From Tissierellaceae bacterium (GTDB lineage Bacteria > Bacillota > Clostridia > Tissierellales > Tissierellaceae): a stretch of 17,557 nucleotides of DNA. The notes below the pieces were generated by a model. That model was not told the DNA's origin. It ran no database searches and saw only the letters and a list, made by a program, of their open reading frames with translations. Made by a program: the position numbers and the translations under genes. Within the stretch, counting starts at the first letter, position 1. Each line of letters starts with the position of its first letter. The stretch is taken from contig JALNZV010000035.1 in NCBI GenBank assembly GCA_023229175.1, positions 1-17,557 on the forward strand, written 5' to 3'. Positions 1 through 7,830 of this stretch are shown here, one piece after another.

Positions 1-117
1 ACAGCATTGTTTTGGCATGCTGTCAAGGGTGGCGGTGCCCCAAGTCTAAATATATTTTGCAATTTTTTAGGTTCATTTGAGCCTGATTTCTTTGACTCTA
101 TCTTTTCATAAGCTACT
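1..117. other. Left-edge segment with disrupted coding and a small inverted repeat
   Basis: This stretch lies just beyond the stop of the molybdenum-subunit gene. Bases 1-7 (ACAGCAT) and 17-23 (ATGCTGT) form a perfect 7-base inverted repeat around a 9-base spacer. Bases about 20-45 are clearly more GC-rich than the flanks. On the minus strand, shifting by one base at the stop (118-120) lets reading continue to the window edge. The first part of that reading (KVAYEKIESKKSG) is plausible linker sequence for a molybdenum hydroxylase, but the expected glycine-rich continuation does not follow. No ribosome binding site or start for a second molybdenum subunit is seen. It could be an insertion-element end, a rearrangement junction or assembly error; I cannot tell which. 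Confidence 0.35.
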
Positions 118-1380
118 TTACACTATCCACGATTCTGTGAATTTAAAGTTTTCATCTACTGCCTCAATACATTTGTCTATAGGCACGCTATCGGTCATGA
201 CTTGTCCTGTCGCTGTGGCCAAACCTTTTCTCAATATATTTTTCATCCTAAATTCTATGGGACTCATGCCCAATTTTTCTGCTAGGGCATCCATTTGCTG
301 CTCATATGCTATTGGCACCTGCGTGGCACCGAATCCCCTCATGGCACCAGTATAGGGGTTATTGGTATATACTGCCAGTGCATCTACCTTTACATTTGGT
401 ATGACATAGGGCCCTGTGGCGTGGACTCCTGCTTTTCTCAGGACATTAATTGCCCATGAACAGTGGGCACCTGAGTCCCCTATTATTTCTGCCTCCATAT
501 ATTGAAGCATGCCATTTTCATCTGCCCCTGTCTTGTATTTCATTATCATAGGATGCCTCTTTGCGTGGCCTAAAAATGACTCTTCCCTGCTAAATATTAT
601 CTTAACTGGCCTCTGTAGTGTGTAAGCTGCAATGCCTAAATGAATTTGTAGAGAAATATCTTCCCTGCCTCCAAAGGCTCCTCCTACATTGGCGTTTATT
701 ATCTTCACCTTTTCCTCTGGCAAACCTAGGTTAATGGCTACTTCTTCTCTGTCATAATGTGGGTACTGGGTTGCAACCACTACTGTGACTGTACCGTCTT
801 CCTCTATATATCCTACACCTGCCTCAGGCTGCAAAAATGCATGCTCCACCATCGGTACAGTATATGTGTTTTCAACTATATACCTGGACTTTTTCTTTCC
901 CTCTTCTATATCTCCAGATTTTAGCTTGTAATGAAATATAATGTTTGAATCTTCATGTACCCTTGGGGCGTCTTCTTTCATTGCCTCTACTGGGTCAAAT
1001 ACTGCTGGGATGTCCTCGTACTCCACCTTTACCTTTTTATATCCTTCTTCACAGGCTCTCTCCGTTTCCCCTACTACTAAAGCAATAGGTTCGCCTACCC
1101 TAATTACCTTTTTACTGGCAAAGACCTCGTGGTCCCTGAGGACGACTCCGTGGATATTTTCCTTTGGTACATCTTTGTAGGTAAATACCTTGACGACTCC
1201 ATCTACTTTTTCTGCTTCGGAAATATCTACCTTTATATTTGCATGGGGCCTTGTGGATCTAACAGTCTTCCCATAGGCCATATTGTCTAAATATATATCC
1301 TGGGGGTATAGAGCCTTGCCGCTGACCTTAGCATGGGCATCTACTCTAATTACACTTTTCCCTACTACATCTAATTTCAT
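118..1380 (-). CDS. Xanthine dehydrogenase-family molybdenum-binding subunit, C-terminal half missing
   Basis: This is the molybdopterin-binding subunit of a xanthine dehydrogenase-type molybdenum hydroxylase, which would hydroxylate hypoxanthine or xanthine-like heterocycles. Visible are the family's N-terminal domain, the GGAFGGR molybdopterin motif at residues 233-239, a second binding motif AMRGFG at 346-351, and the conserved ATGQV segment near residue 395. The usual single-chain protein is about 750-780 residues; this one stops at 420, so the second molybdopterin domain with the catalytic glutamate is absent. A one-base shift at the stop restores an open frame for about 20 residues, suggesting a frameshift or broken gene. 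The alternative is a naturally split subunit as in Eubacterium barkeri nicotinate dehydrogenase (NdhL about 425 residues plus NdhM), but no start for an NdhM-like gene is visible in the remaining 117 bases. The ATG is preceded by a very strong GGAGG-type site and overlaps the upstream stop by one base (TAATG). Family is sure, substrate is not. Confidence 0.85.
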   Translation of the reverse strand: MKLDVVGKSVIRVDAHAKVSGKALYPQDIYLDNMAYGKTVRSTRPHANIKVDISEAEKVDGVVKVFTYKDVPKENIHGVVLRDHEVFASKKVIRVGEPIALVVGETERACEEGYKKVKVEYEDIPAVFDPVEAMKEDAPRVHEDSNIIFHYKLKSGDIEEGKKKSRYIVENTYTVPMVEHAFLQPEAGVGYIEEDGTVTVVVATQYPHYDREEVAINLGLPEEKVKIINANVGGAFGGREDISLQIHLGIAAYTLQRPVKIIFSREESFLGHAKRHPMIMKYKTGADENGMLQYMEAEIIGDSGAHCSWAINVLRKAGVHATGPYVIPNVKVDALAVYTNNPYTGAMRGFGATQVPIAYEQQMDALAEKLGMSPIEFRMKNILRKGLATATGQVMTDSVPIDKCIEAVDENFKFTESWIV

Positions 1381-1853
1381 TACTCCTCCCCCTCCCTATA
1401 TTTCCTTGCCTTCTTTGTGGCATCTAACATCTTATTATAGCCTGTACACCTGCAGAGGTTCCCTGACAGTCCCTCTCTTATTTCCTCATCTGTTGGATTT
1501 GGATTGTGGTCCAAGAGATTTTTTGTCGATAATACCATTCCGGGGATACAAAAACCGCATTGTACTGCCCCTACTTCCACATAGGCCTGCTGGACTGGGT
1601 CTAGCTTTCCATCCTTTTCTAGGCCTTCTATGGTTGTGATATTTGAGCCATCTGCCTGAAATCCCATTATCATACAGGAGTTCACAGTATGGCCATCCAT
1701 GATTACTGTACAAGCACCACATTCGCCTTCGCTGCAGCCTTCCTTTGTGCCTATTAGGCCCAGCTCTTCCCTCAATATATCTAGTAGCCTCATGTTTTCA
1801 TCAATGGTTAATTCATATACTTTTTCGTTTACTGTTAGGCTTATATTTTTCAT
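1380..1853 (-). CDS. Xanthine dehydrogenase-family 2Fe-2S subunit
   Basis: This is the small iron-sulfur subunit of the molybdenum hydroxylase; it passes electrons from the molybdenum centre to FAD through two 2Fe-2S clusters. The plant-ferredoxin-type cluster is bound by C40, C45, C48 and C60 (CSEGECGAC then C). The second, helical cluster is bound by C99 and C102 (QCGFC) and C134 and C136 (LCRCTGY). All eight cysteines are present and the length of 157 residues is normal for the family. Its start overlaps the FAD-subunit stop by four bases (ATGA), so the two are translationally coupled, and its stop overlaps the next ATG by one base. Order FAD, FeS, Mo is typical of three-gene xanthine, nicotinate and CO dehydrogenase-like operons. 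Confidence 0.95.
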   Translation of the reverse strand: MKNISLTVNEKVYELTIDENMRLLDILREELGLIGTKEGCSEGECGACTVIMDGHTVNSCMIMGFQADGSNITTIEGLEKDGKLDPVQQAYVEVGAVQCGFCIPGMVLSTKNLLDHNPNPTDEEIREGLSGNLCRCTGYNKMLDATKKARKYREGEE

Positions 1854-2710
1854 GCTCTCACCTCTTCTCCAAATTTCATGGCCTCTTCAAGAGCTTCTCT
1901 CAATATGGTAGATATGGCTACCCTTTTATATGGTAGTGTAGACCTGCCTTTTAATCTTATATCCATTGAATCCTTTAACTTTTCTATGGCAACTTCAACG
2001 CTTTCTTCGTCCAAAACCTTTCCCGTCAAATAGTTTTCCACTTCTACTTCTCTCATGGGAAACTTTGCCAAGGCACCACTTGCTACTCTAACTGACTTTA
2101 CTTTGCCTCCTTCAAACTCTACAAATGAGGATAGGGTAAGCCTGGATATGGCAAGGGCTTTTCTTAGTCCCAGTTTGGAAAATGTAAGGACTTCATTTTC
2201 CTTTGGTTTGGCAAAGCTTACCTCCGTTAATAGTTCGTTTTCTTTAATGGGGTCGTGGTAGTACGCCTCCAGACCTATTTTTCTAACTCCATTTTGGCTA
2301 AGGAGAGATACTACTGCATCCAATGCAATCAGGGGCGGTACGGAGTCAGCAGCTGCAGAGCCGTTGGCTATATTTCCCCCTATGGTACCCATGTTTCTAA
2401 TTTGTGGAGAACCTACCATTTTACAAGCCTTGTGAAGACCTAATAAATTACCAAGGAATAAGTCCGATTCTACTATTTGGGTAAAGGTCACTCCTCCACC
2501 GATGACTATGTGGTCACCGCGGTCCTCTATTTTTTTTAATTCATCTATTTTACTAATATCAATTAACACCTCAGGTGATATTTTCTCATTTCTTAGGGCT
2601 ATTACAACATCAGTGCCCCCGGATATTACCTTTGCTCTGCTGCCATATTTATGAAGCAATTCTACTACTTCGTTTACTTCTTTTCCATTATATACTTCTT
2701 TTAAGGTCAT
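1850..2710 (-). CDS. Xanthine dehydrogenase-family FAD-binding subunit
   Basis: This is the medium, FAD-binding subunit of the molybdenum hydroxylase, of the CO dehydrogenase flavoprotein family; it accepts electrons from the 2Fe-2S subunit and hands them to the final acceptor. The two signature FAD motifs are present: SGGTD at residues 30-34 and TIGGNIANGS at 109-118, followed by the conserved AAADSVPPLIALDA segment. The length of 286 residues is normal. It is the first gene of the three-gene unit. The ATG is preceded by AGGGGTG about seven bases upstream. A terminator hairpin between it and the permease gene suggests it is transcribed separately, or only partly by read-through. Confidence 0.94.
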   Translation of the reverse strand: MTLKEVYNGKEVNEVVELLHKYGSRAKVISGGTDVVIALRNEKISPEVLIDISKIDELKKIEDRGDHIVIGGGVTFTQIVESDLFLGNLLGLHKACKMVGSPQIRNMGTIGGNIANGSAAADSVPPLIALDAVVSLLSQNGVRKIGLEAYYHDPIKENELLTEVSFAKPKENEVLTFSKLGLRKALAISRLTLSSFVEFEGGKVKSVRVASGALAKFPMREVEVENYLTGKVLDEESVEVAIEKLKDSMDIRLKGRSTLPYKRVAISTILREALEEAMKFGEEVRA

Positions 2711-2739
2711 ATTTACACCCCTTACTGGATTCTAGTGTT

Positions 2740-2770
2740 TAAAAAGCCGCCTCCATTTGAGGCGGCTCTT
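2740..2770 (-). terminator. Intrinsic terminator after the purine permease
   Basis: AGCCGCCTC (2745-2753) pairs perfectly with GAGGCGGCT (2759-2767) around a 5-base loop. On the minus strand the stem is followed by TTTTT, as expected for termination of the permease transcript. The stem begins only a few bases past the permease stop. It separates the permease from the molybdenum hydroxylase genes. Confidence 0.85.
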
Positions 2771-2774
2771 TTAG

Positions 2775-4106
2775 TTACATAAATACTTCTTTTAACACGA
2801 ATAGCACTGCCAATACATACATTATTGCCGATACTTCCTTTGGTCTGCCTGCTAAAACTTTCAATATTACATAGGATACCATACCGAATACTATTCCTTC
2901 AGCTATACTATAGCCAAATGGCATCATTACGATTGTCAAGAATGCTGGTATAGCTTCTGTATAGTCGTTCAAATCTATTTCCTTTATCGGACTCATCATG
3001 AATAGTCCAACTAAAATAAGCGCTGGTGCTGTTGCAGCTCCTGGAATCATTAGGAAGAATGGAGAGAATATTAGGGATAAAGCAAATAACAATCCAGTTG
3101 TAAATGCTGTAAGACCTGTTCTACCACCCTCTGCAACTCCTGAAGCCGACTCTACGAATGTAGTTACTGTGGATGTACCTAAGCAAGCACCTACAGTTGT
3201 ACCTACTGCGTCTGCCAATAGGGCTTGTTTTACCTTTGGCAATTGTCCATTTTCATCTAACAATCCTGCCTTTGACGACACCCCTATTAATGTACCTATG
3301 GTGTCAAAGATGTCGACAAATAGGAATGTAAACAAGATGACCAGCATATCAAGGGTAAAAATGTTTGCCCATTCAAACTTAAATGCAACTGGTGCCAAAG
3401 AAGGAGGCATAGATACGAGTCCACCTTCAGGTAACATAGTTACTCCAAGTGGTAGACCTACTATGGTAGTGACTACTATACCAAAGAATAACGCTCCTTT
3501 GACTTTCTTAGCTAGCAAGAAACCAGTGACAATTAAACCAATTATTGCCAATAGGGCCTCTGGAGAAGATAGGCTTCCCAATCCAATTATTGTTCCTGCA
3601 GCCTCTTCGTTTACTACTATTCCTGCATTGGAAAAGCCTATCAATGCAATAAACAGTCCAATACCTACTGATACTGCCTTCTTCAAATTCATAGGTATGG
3701 AGTTGAATATTGCTTCCCTTACTTGGAAGAATGATAAAATTATGAAAAGAATCCCCTCTAAAAATACTGCTGTCAAAGCATATTGCCAGCTATACCCCAT
3801 ACCGAAGACGACAGAATAAGTAAAGAATGCATTTAGTCCCATACCAGGAGCTAGTGCAAAGGGATAATTGGCCAAAAATGCCATCATTAGTGTAGCTATT
3901 AGCGATGATATAGCTGTTGCTGTAAACACTCCACCAAAGTCCATACCTGAATCCGATAGTATCAATGGGTTTACTATGAGGATGTAGGCCATAGTCATAA
4001 ATGTGGTAAGACCTGCTAATACTTCGGTTTTTACATCTGTTCCATGTTCTTTCAGCTTAAACTGATTCTCAAAAAATCCGCCATTTGTTGCTCTTTCACT
4101 AGACAT
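2775..4106 (-). CDS. AzgA-type purine permease (NCS2 family)
   Basis: This is an integral membrane transporter of the AzgA/PbuG branch of the NCS2 (nucleobase-cation symporter 2) family, which imports adenine, guanine and hypoxanthine. It shows many hydrophobic segments across its 443 residues, a normal length. Family signatures visible include MTMAYILIVNP near residue 38, APGMGLNAFF near 89, SVGIGLFIALIGF near 149, the FVDIFDTIGTLIGV stretch about residue 263, and GTSTVTTFVESASG about residue 308. The ATG is preceded by AAAGGAGG. A second, equally good AGGAGG lies about 40 bases further upstream with no start codon after it. The gene follows the adenine-deaminase-like gene by 103 bases and ends at a terminator, so it probably closes the central operon or forms its own unit. 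It would supply the purine bases that the neighbouring deaminases and oxidase convert to xanthine. Exact substrate preference is inferred. Confidence 0.93.
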   Translation of the reverse strand: MSSERATNGGFFENQFKLKEHGTDVKTEVLAGLTTFMTMAYILIVNPLILSDSGMDFGGVFTATAISSLIATLMMAFLANYPFALAPGMGLNAFFTYSVVFGMGYSWQYALTAVFLEGILFIILSFFQVREAIFNSIPMNLKKAVSVGIGLFIALIGFSNAGIVVNEEAAGTIIGLGSLSSPEALLAIIGLIVTGFLLAKKVKGALFFGIVVTTIVGLPLGVTMLPEGGLVSMPPSLAPVAFKFEWANIFTLDMLVILFTFLFVDIFDTIGTLIGVSSKAGLLDENGQLPKVKQALLADAVGTTVGACLGTSTVTTFVESASGVAEGGRTGLTAFTTGLLFALSLIFSPFFLMIPGAATAPALILVGLFMMSPIKEIDLNDYTEAIPAFLTIVMMPFGYSIAEGIVFGMVSYVILKVLAGRPKEVSAIMYVLAVLFVLKEVFM

Positions 4107-4209
4107 AATGTTCCTCCTTTATAATTTAATTTAATAATAAAAAGTAATCCTCCTTTCTATTTATTAAATTGAAGCTAATGTTTCATATATCAATGATTAT
4201 TATGCTTTC

Positions 4210-6024
4210 TTATTCAACTATTGGAGGTAAAATTTTAAAGTTGTTTACATCTACTATTCCCTTGTCTGTCAGCTTCCACTCGGGACTGGTGGACAAAGCC
4301 ATAAATGATAGATGCATTAGTGGAGCGTGAATTGTACATCCTAAGTCTTTTACGATGACTTCTTCTACTTCTGCTATCTTTTTACTTACTTCGTGGCCAT
4401 CTAATTCGTCAGTAATGAGTCCCCCCACAGGTAATCTCATTTCAGATAATATCCTTCCTCTATTGGATACGGCTATTCCCCCGCCCATTTCTATGACTGC
4501 GTTTACAGCCATGGTCATGTCCCTAAGGTTTGTGCCTACTGCCATAATATTGTGAGTGTCATGGGCTACAGACTCTGCAAATGCCCCTTCTCTCAGTCCA
4601 AAGCCTTTTGCAAAGCTCTTTCCAATGGATTTGGATCTGTTGTATCTTTCTACACAAGCCATGTGTATAAGGTCTTTGGATAAATCTGCCTCTACTACGC
4701 CTCTATTGGCTCTTAAAGTTTCTTCGCCTTTTCCTGTAAGGTTTTGATCTGGTATGACTTCTATATACCTGGCCCTGACCTCTGAAGAATCTGACCTTAT
4801 CTCTAAATCCGCCTCGTTAATTGGACCTATTTTTACAGATTGTTTTACTTCGTCAGGATATGTGTATCTAGGTAAATCTATTAAAAGTTCCCCATCCGAA
4901 GCAACTAATTCTCCTTTTAAAAATACCCCTGCAATGGTCATCTCATATAAATCGTCTATGATTGCTATATCCGCCTGCTTTCCTGGGGACAATACTCCCA
5001 CGTGATCTAGGCCAAAGTATGTTGCTGGATTTATGGTGGCCATTTGGATTGCCTCTGCTGGACTAACGCCTTCTTTAATGGTCCTTCTTATGATTTCATT
5101 CATATGACCTAAGGTCTCCAAATCTGCTGCCACCATGTCATCTGTGGCTAGGATTGCCCTTCTAGAGTCCATTTTTTCCTCTGTAACTGCTCTGATACAT
5201 TCTCCCATGTTTTTCTGAGTGGAACCTTCCCTCATGAAAAGATATACGCCCTGACGTAGTTTCTCTACTGCCTCTTCTTTGGTAGTGGTCTCATGACATG
5301 AGGCCTTCCCGCCTGTGGCTAGTATATGGGCGGCAAGTTCGTTGCCAAATAATTCTGGTGCGTTTCCGTCTACTACCATGTTCATTGATCTGGCATAAGT
5401 AGTAGATGCCAATAGGTCTGTAATCACCTCTGGCGTATTTCTATATACGTGTTTTACATTACTAAATCCTTGTAATTCTCCAATTCCAATGATGTTCTTG
5501 TAGTTTAATAAATCCTCCATGTCCTTTGAGCTTATGTCATACCCTGGAGTTTCCATTCCTGGACTGTCTGGTACCAAAGCAGGTACTACAAGGTAAACAT
5601 TTGATGGCACGTTGTCAACTTCATCGGCCATGGCCTTCATACCCATAGTTCCTAGTGCATTTCCTATTTCATGGGGATCTGCAACTAAAGTAGTGGTTCC
5701 AGATGGTATTGAAAGCCTAGAAAACTCTGTTATGGTAAGCATACTGGACTCAAAGTGCATATGAGAGTCCATAAACCCTGGAGATAAATATTTCCCGCTG
5801 ACGTCTATCACTGTAGTTTCAGGTCCAATTAAATCCCTGCAATCTCCCACCAAAATAATATATTCATGCTTTATGGCAATATCAGCCTTATATATTTCTC
5901 TCGTAATTACATTTACTACTTCTCCGCCGGTAAGTACTGTATCGGCGAATTCTTTCGTACCCATTAGAGCATCTATGGAAGATCTGTATTCCATCGCCAT
6001 CTTTATATAATTAGTTTCTTTCAA
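4210..6024 (-). CDS. Adenine deaminase-family amidohydrolase (AdeC/COG1001 type) with altered metal-site residues
   Basis: This belongs to the AdeC-type adenine deaminase family, whose members convert adenine to hypoxanthine and ammonia. Length (604) fits, slightly above the usual 570-600. Conserved family signatures are DSHMHFESSML at residues 86-96, VADPHEIGNALG at 114-125, GEL at 182-184, HETTTKEEA at 244-252, MREGS at 264-268, TDD at 294-296, and the C-terminal domain with SVAHDTHNI and a GGG stretch. Several positions depart from the family as I remember it: DGHAP reads DGNAP (N221, where the histidine is a metal ligand), DHE reads CHE (C243), and TDDRHPDDL reads TDDMVAADL. It may therefore act on another substrate, such as 4-aminoimidazole, or be an unusual adenine deaminase. 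The start is TTG, chosen because GGGAGG sits seven bases upstream; the next ATG codons lack such a site. It lies 15 bases after the shell vertex gene, so it is in the same operon. Confidence 0.85.
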   Translation of the reverse strand: MKETNYIKMAMEYRSSIDALMGTKEFADTVLTGGEVVNVITREIYKADIAIKHEYIILVGDCRDLIGPETTVIDVSGKYLSPGFMDSHMHFESSMLTITEFSRLSIPSGTTTLVADPHEIGNALGTMGMKAMADEVDNVPSNVYLVVPALVPDSPGMETPGYDISSKDMEDLLNYKNIIGIGELQGFSNVKHVYRNTPEVITDLLASTTYARSMNMVVDGNAPELFGNELAAHILATGGKASCHETTTKEEAVEKLRQGVYLFMREGSTQKNMGECIRAVTEEKMDSRRAILATDDMVAADLETLGHMNEIIRRTIKEGVSPAEAIQMATINPATYFGLDHVGVLSPGKQADIAIIDDLYEMTIAGVFLKGELVASDGELLIDLPRYTYPDEVKQSVKIGPINEADLEIRSDSSEVRARYIEVIPDQNLTGKGEETLRANRGVVEADLSKDLIHMACVERYNRSKSIGKSFAKGFGLREGAFAESVAHDTHNIMAVGTNLRDMTMAVNAVIEMGGGIAVSNRGRILSEMRLPVGGLITDELDGHEVSKKIAEVEEVIVKDLGCTIHAPLMHLSFMALSTSPEWKLTDKGIVDVNNFKILPPIVE

Positions 6025-6039
6025 GCTAATTCCTCCCTT

Positions 6040-6327
6040 CTATGATTTATCTAATAGGGCTTTGTTTATGTCTATTTCGTCGATAATCCCTACTATGGCC
6101 GCGTCTATGGGTGCATCCATCTTTCTAGCGCCAATCCTACTGGCAGTACCAGTGGTATAGGCCACTAATTCTCCTATTCCTGCACCTACAGTATCTACGG
6201 CTATGATTGGGTCTCCCTTGGGCATTAAATCAATATTGAGAGGCTGCGTAACCATTAGCTTTGATCCAACTAACTTTTCGTCTTTTCTTGTTGCAACTAT
6301 TGTTCCTATTACTCTACCAATTCGCAA
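6040..6327 (-). CDS. BMC-P shell vertex protein (EutN/CcmL/PduN family)
   Basis: This is a pentameric bacterial microcompartment shell protein that closes the vertices of the polyhedral shell. The 95-residue length and the start MRIGRVIGTIVATRK match the family, as does LVGSKLMVTQP, the VDTVGAGIGELV core with its glycine-rich turn, and the GTASR and VVGIIDEID-like end (IVGIIDEIDI). The start codon is TTG, supported by AAGGGGGG a few bases upstream and by alignment of the first residues with the family. It is the only BMC-P gene in the window. It sits between the flavoprotein-like gene (12 bases) and the adenine deaminase-like gene (15 bases), so the shell and that enzyme are made from one transcript. 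Confidence 0.95.
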   Translation of the reverse strand: MRIGRVIGTIVATRKDEKLVGSKLMVTQPLNIDLMPKGDPIIAVDTVGAGIGELVAYTTGTASRIGARKMDAPIDAAIVGIIDEIDINKALLDKS

Positions 6328-6339
6328 TTATAGCCCCCC

Positions 6340-7080
6340 TTATTTAATATCAATTATAATATTTTTTTCATTAGCTCTATCTTTTGCCAGGGGAGTGATT
6401 ATACTTCCCTTTGGCAGCATTAGATTGGTATTTGGATTCATGGAAAGTATATCCCTCTCAACCAACACCCTAGATGTAGTCTCTTGAGAATTGACGGGTA
6501 TCGGGGATGCTGTATTGGCTCCTACGAATATATTGCCATAGGTACCTTCAGATATTTCCACGGCTCCCATACTTTTTAATGTGCCTATATGGCCTTCTAT
6601 TATACTGGAAACGGCCTTGTTTTGCGTTTCATTACCTAGGTAGTATCTTACAGATGTATAATCTAAATATACGCCTTTCCCTTGATATAGAAAGGTCCAT
6701 ATAATATTTGACACAAAGCTATCCACCATACCCAAGGCCACCTTAGATAAAGTATTCATGGTAATATTAGGGCCTATTATAATTGAATATTCTCTGGTTA
6801 TATCTTGAAGTTTAAAAATATCCTCTTCCCTATATATTTTATGTGGGGATAATTCATTTATAATTCTATTTGTATCTATTATCTTATCCGCCATAAAGGA
6901 GAAGCCTAGGGAAATATTTAATCCTCTTTGCTTTAAATCCCTTAGTTCCCTTAATCTATCTTCTAATTTAATATTAGAACCATTGAATACCACTAAAGCA
7001 TTTTTGTTGTCAGGGTCGACTCTACCTTGAAGCCTCCTAGATATATCCTCCAATACATTTGAAGTTATCGTTGTTTTCAT
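6340..7080 (-). CDS. Microcompartment-associated protein, likely flavoprotein of the UbiX/Dfp-like fold
   Basis: I do not recognise a named function. The middle segment, YSIIIGPNITMNTLSKVALGM followed by DSFVSNIIW (about residues 98-126), resembles the phosphopantothenoylcysteine decarboxylase/UbiX-type flavoproteins, where a similar NT-x-x-K-x-A-x-G motif helps bind FMN. The C-terminal 45 residues carry a separate short module ending LPKGSIITPLAKDRANEKNI, a pattern I associate with proteins encoded in BMC loci. The length is 246 residues, with no signal peptide or membrane segment. A GGAGTG site precedes the ATG and the gene lies 18 bases after a BMC-H gene and 12 before the BMC-P gene. It may help handle flavin, possibly the prenyl-FMN needed by the UbiD enzyme nearby, or be a redox or structural cargo. 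The flavoprotein call is tentative. Confidence 0.55.
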   Translation of the reverse strand: MKTTITSNVLEDISRRLQGRVDPDNKNALVVFNGSNIKLEDRLRELRDLKQRGLNISLGFSFMADKIIDTNRIINELSPHKIYREEDIFKLQDITREYSIIIGPNITMNTLSKVALGMVDSFVSNIIWTFLYQGKGVYLDYTSVRYYLGNETQNKAVSSIIEGHIGTLKSMGAVEISEGTYGNIFVGANTASPIPVNSQETTSRVLVERDILSMNPNTNLMLPKGSIITPLAKDRANEKNIIIDIK

Positions 7081-7098
7081 CTAAAACACTCCAATTTA

Positions 7099-7377
7099 TT
7101 ATTCGTATTGTGTCAATATTACCCTTTCTACCTCGGCATGTGGTCTTGGTATTACGTGTACTGAATGTAGTTCTCCTACTGCCCTAGCAGCCTCTGCACC
7201 AGCATCTACTGCTGCCTTAACTGCACCTACATCTCCTCTTACCATCACTGTTACAAGGCCGTAGCCGATTTTTTCATATCCGATTAATGTTACATTTGCT
7301 GCCTTTACCATGGCATCTGCTGCCTCGATACTCCCAACTAATCCTTTTGTCTCAACTAATCCTAAAGCTTGACTCAT
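7099..7377 (-). CDS. BMC-H hexameric shell protein A
   Basis: This is a hexamer-forming microcompartment shell protein of the PduA/EutM/CcmK type, forming facet tiles. The 92 residues contain the classic MSQALGLVETKGLVGSIEAADAMVKAANVTL start, the VMVRGDVGAVKAAVDAG segment and the VIPRPHAEVE end. The pore loop reads KIGYG (residues 36-40), placing tyrosine where PduA has serine, which would narrow or change the central pore. A consensus AAAGGAGG precedes the ATG. It is the third of three BMC-H genes in the cluster and is the closest of them to canonical PduA. Confidence 0.96.
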   Translation of the reverse strand: MSQALGLVETKGLVGSIEAADAMVKAANVTLIGYEKIGYGLVTVMVRGDVGAVKAAVDAGAEAARAVGELHSVHVIPRPHAEVERVILTQYE

Positions 7378-7428
7378 TCTTATTCCTCCTTTATTTTCCT
7401 TACAAACTGTGGTTTATGGACCAATTGT

Positions 7429-7812
7429 TTATTTTTTGGTTTCTTTTTTTTCCTCGGTTGACTTTGCCGCCTTTTTCGCTGCTTTTTTCTCTGCCTTTTG
7501 TTTTTCTTCGCCTTTGTGTAGGTTTTTCTCAAACTTCTGTATTAAAGCATCGACTTCGTCGTGGGGTCTAGGGATTACATGGGATGCAAATACGGTGCCT
7601 ACTCTGTTTCCAGCCTCTACACCTGCATCTACTGCTGCCCTTACAGCGGCAACTTCTCCTGCCAACTGTATATTTACCCCTACTGCTTTTCCTACTCCAA
7701 TTATCTTTTCAAATCCAACTAAAGTAACTTCTGCAGCTTTACTAGCTGCATCTAAGGCAGCGACTGCAGTTGTCAATCCTAATGCTTCTATAAGGCCTAA
7801 TGCTTTGCTCAT
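7429..7812 (-). CDS. BMC-H hexameric shell protein B with charged C-terminal tail
   Basis: This is a second hexameric shell protein. Residues 1-90 are a BMC domain (MSKALGLIEALGL start, AGEVAAVRAAVDAG, SHVIPRPHDEVDAL). The pore region (residues 34-50) reads FEKIIGVGKAVGVNIQL, about four residues longer than in shell protein A, so the central pore should differ. Residues 92-127 form a low-complexity tail very rich in Lys, Glu and Ala (KAEKKAAKKAAK), absent from ordinary BMC-H proteins of about 90-95 residues. Such a tail could recruit cargo, contact nucleic acid or bind the nucleoid, but that is speculation. GCGGAGGTG precedes the ATG. It lies 18 bases after the 74-residue gene and 51 before shell protein A. 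Confidence 0.93.
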   Translation of the reverse strand: MSKALGLIEALGLTTAVAALDAASKAAEVTLVGFEKIIGVGKAVGVNIQLAGEVAAVRAAVDAGVEAGNRVGTVFASHVIPRPHDEVDALIQKFEKNLHKGEEKQKAEKKAAKKAAKSTEEKKETKK

Positions 7813-7830
7813 AATACACCTCCGCCTTTA

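Noticed and set aside
1283..1722. Open frames on both strands overlapping the 2Fe-2S subunit
   Set aside because: The 2Fe-2S protein has all eight cluster cysteines in its own frame; the overlapping frames show no motif.
2998..3819. Long plus-strand open frame of 273 residues
   Set aside because: It lies entirely antisense to the well-conserved purine permease, has no family features and reflects codon bias of the opposite strand.
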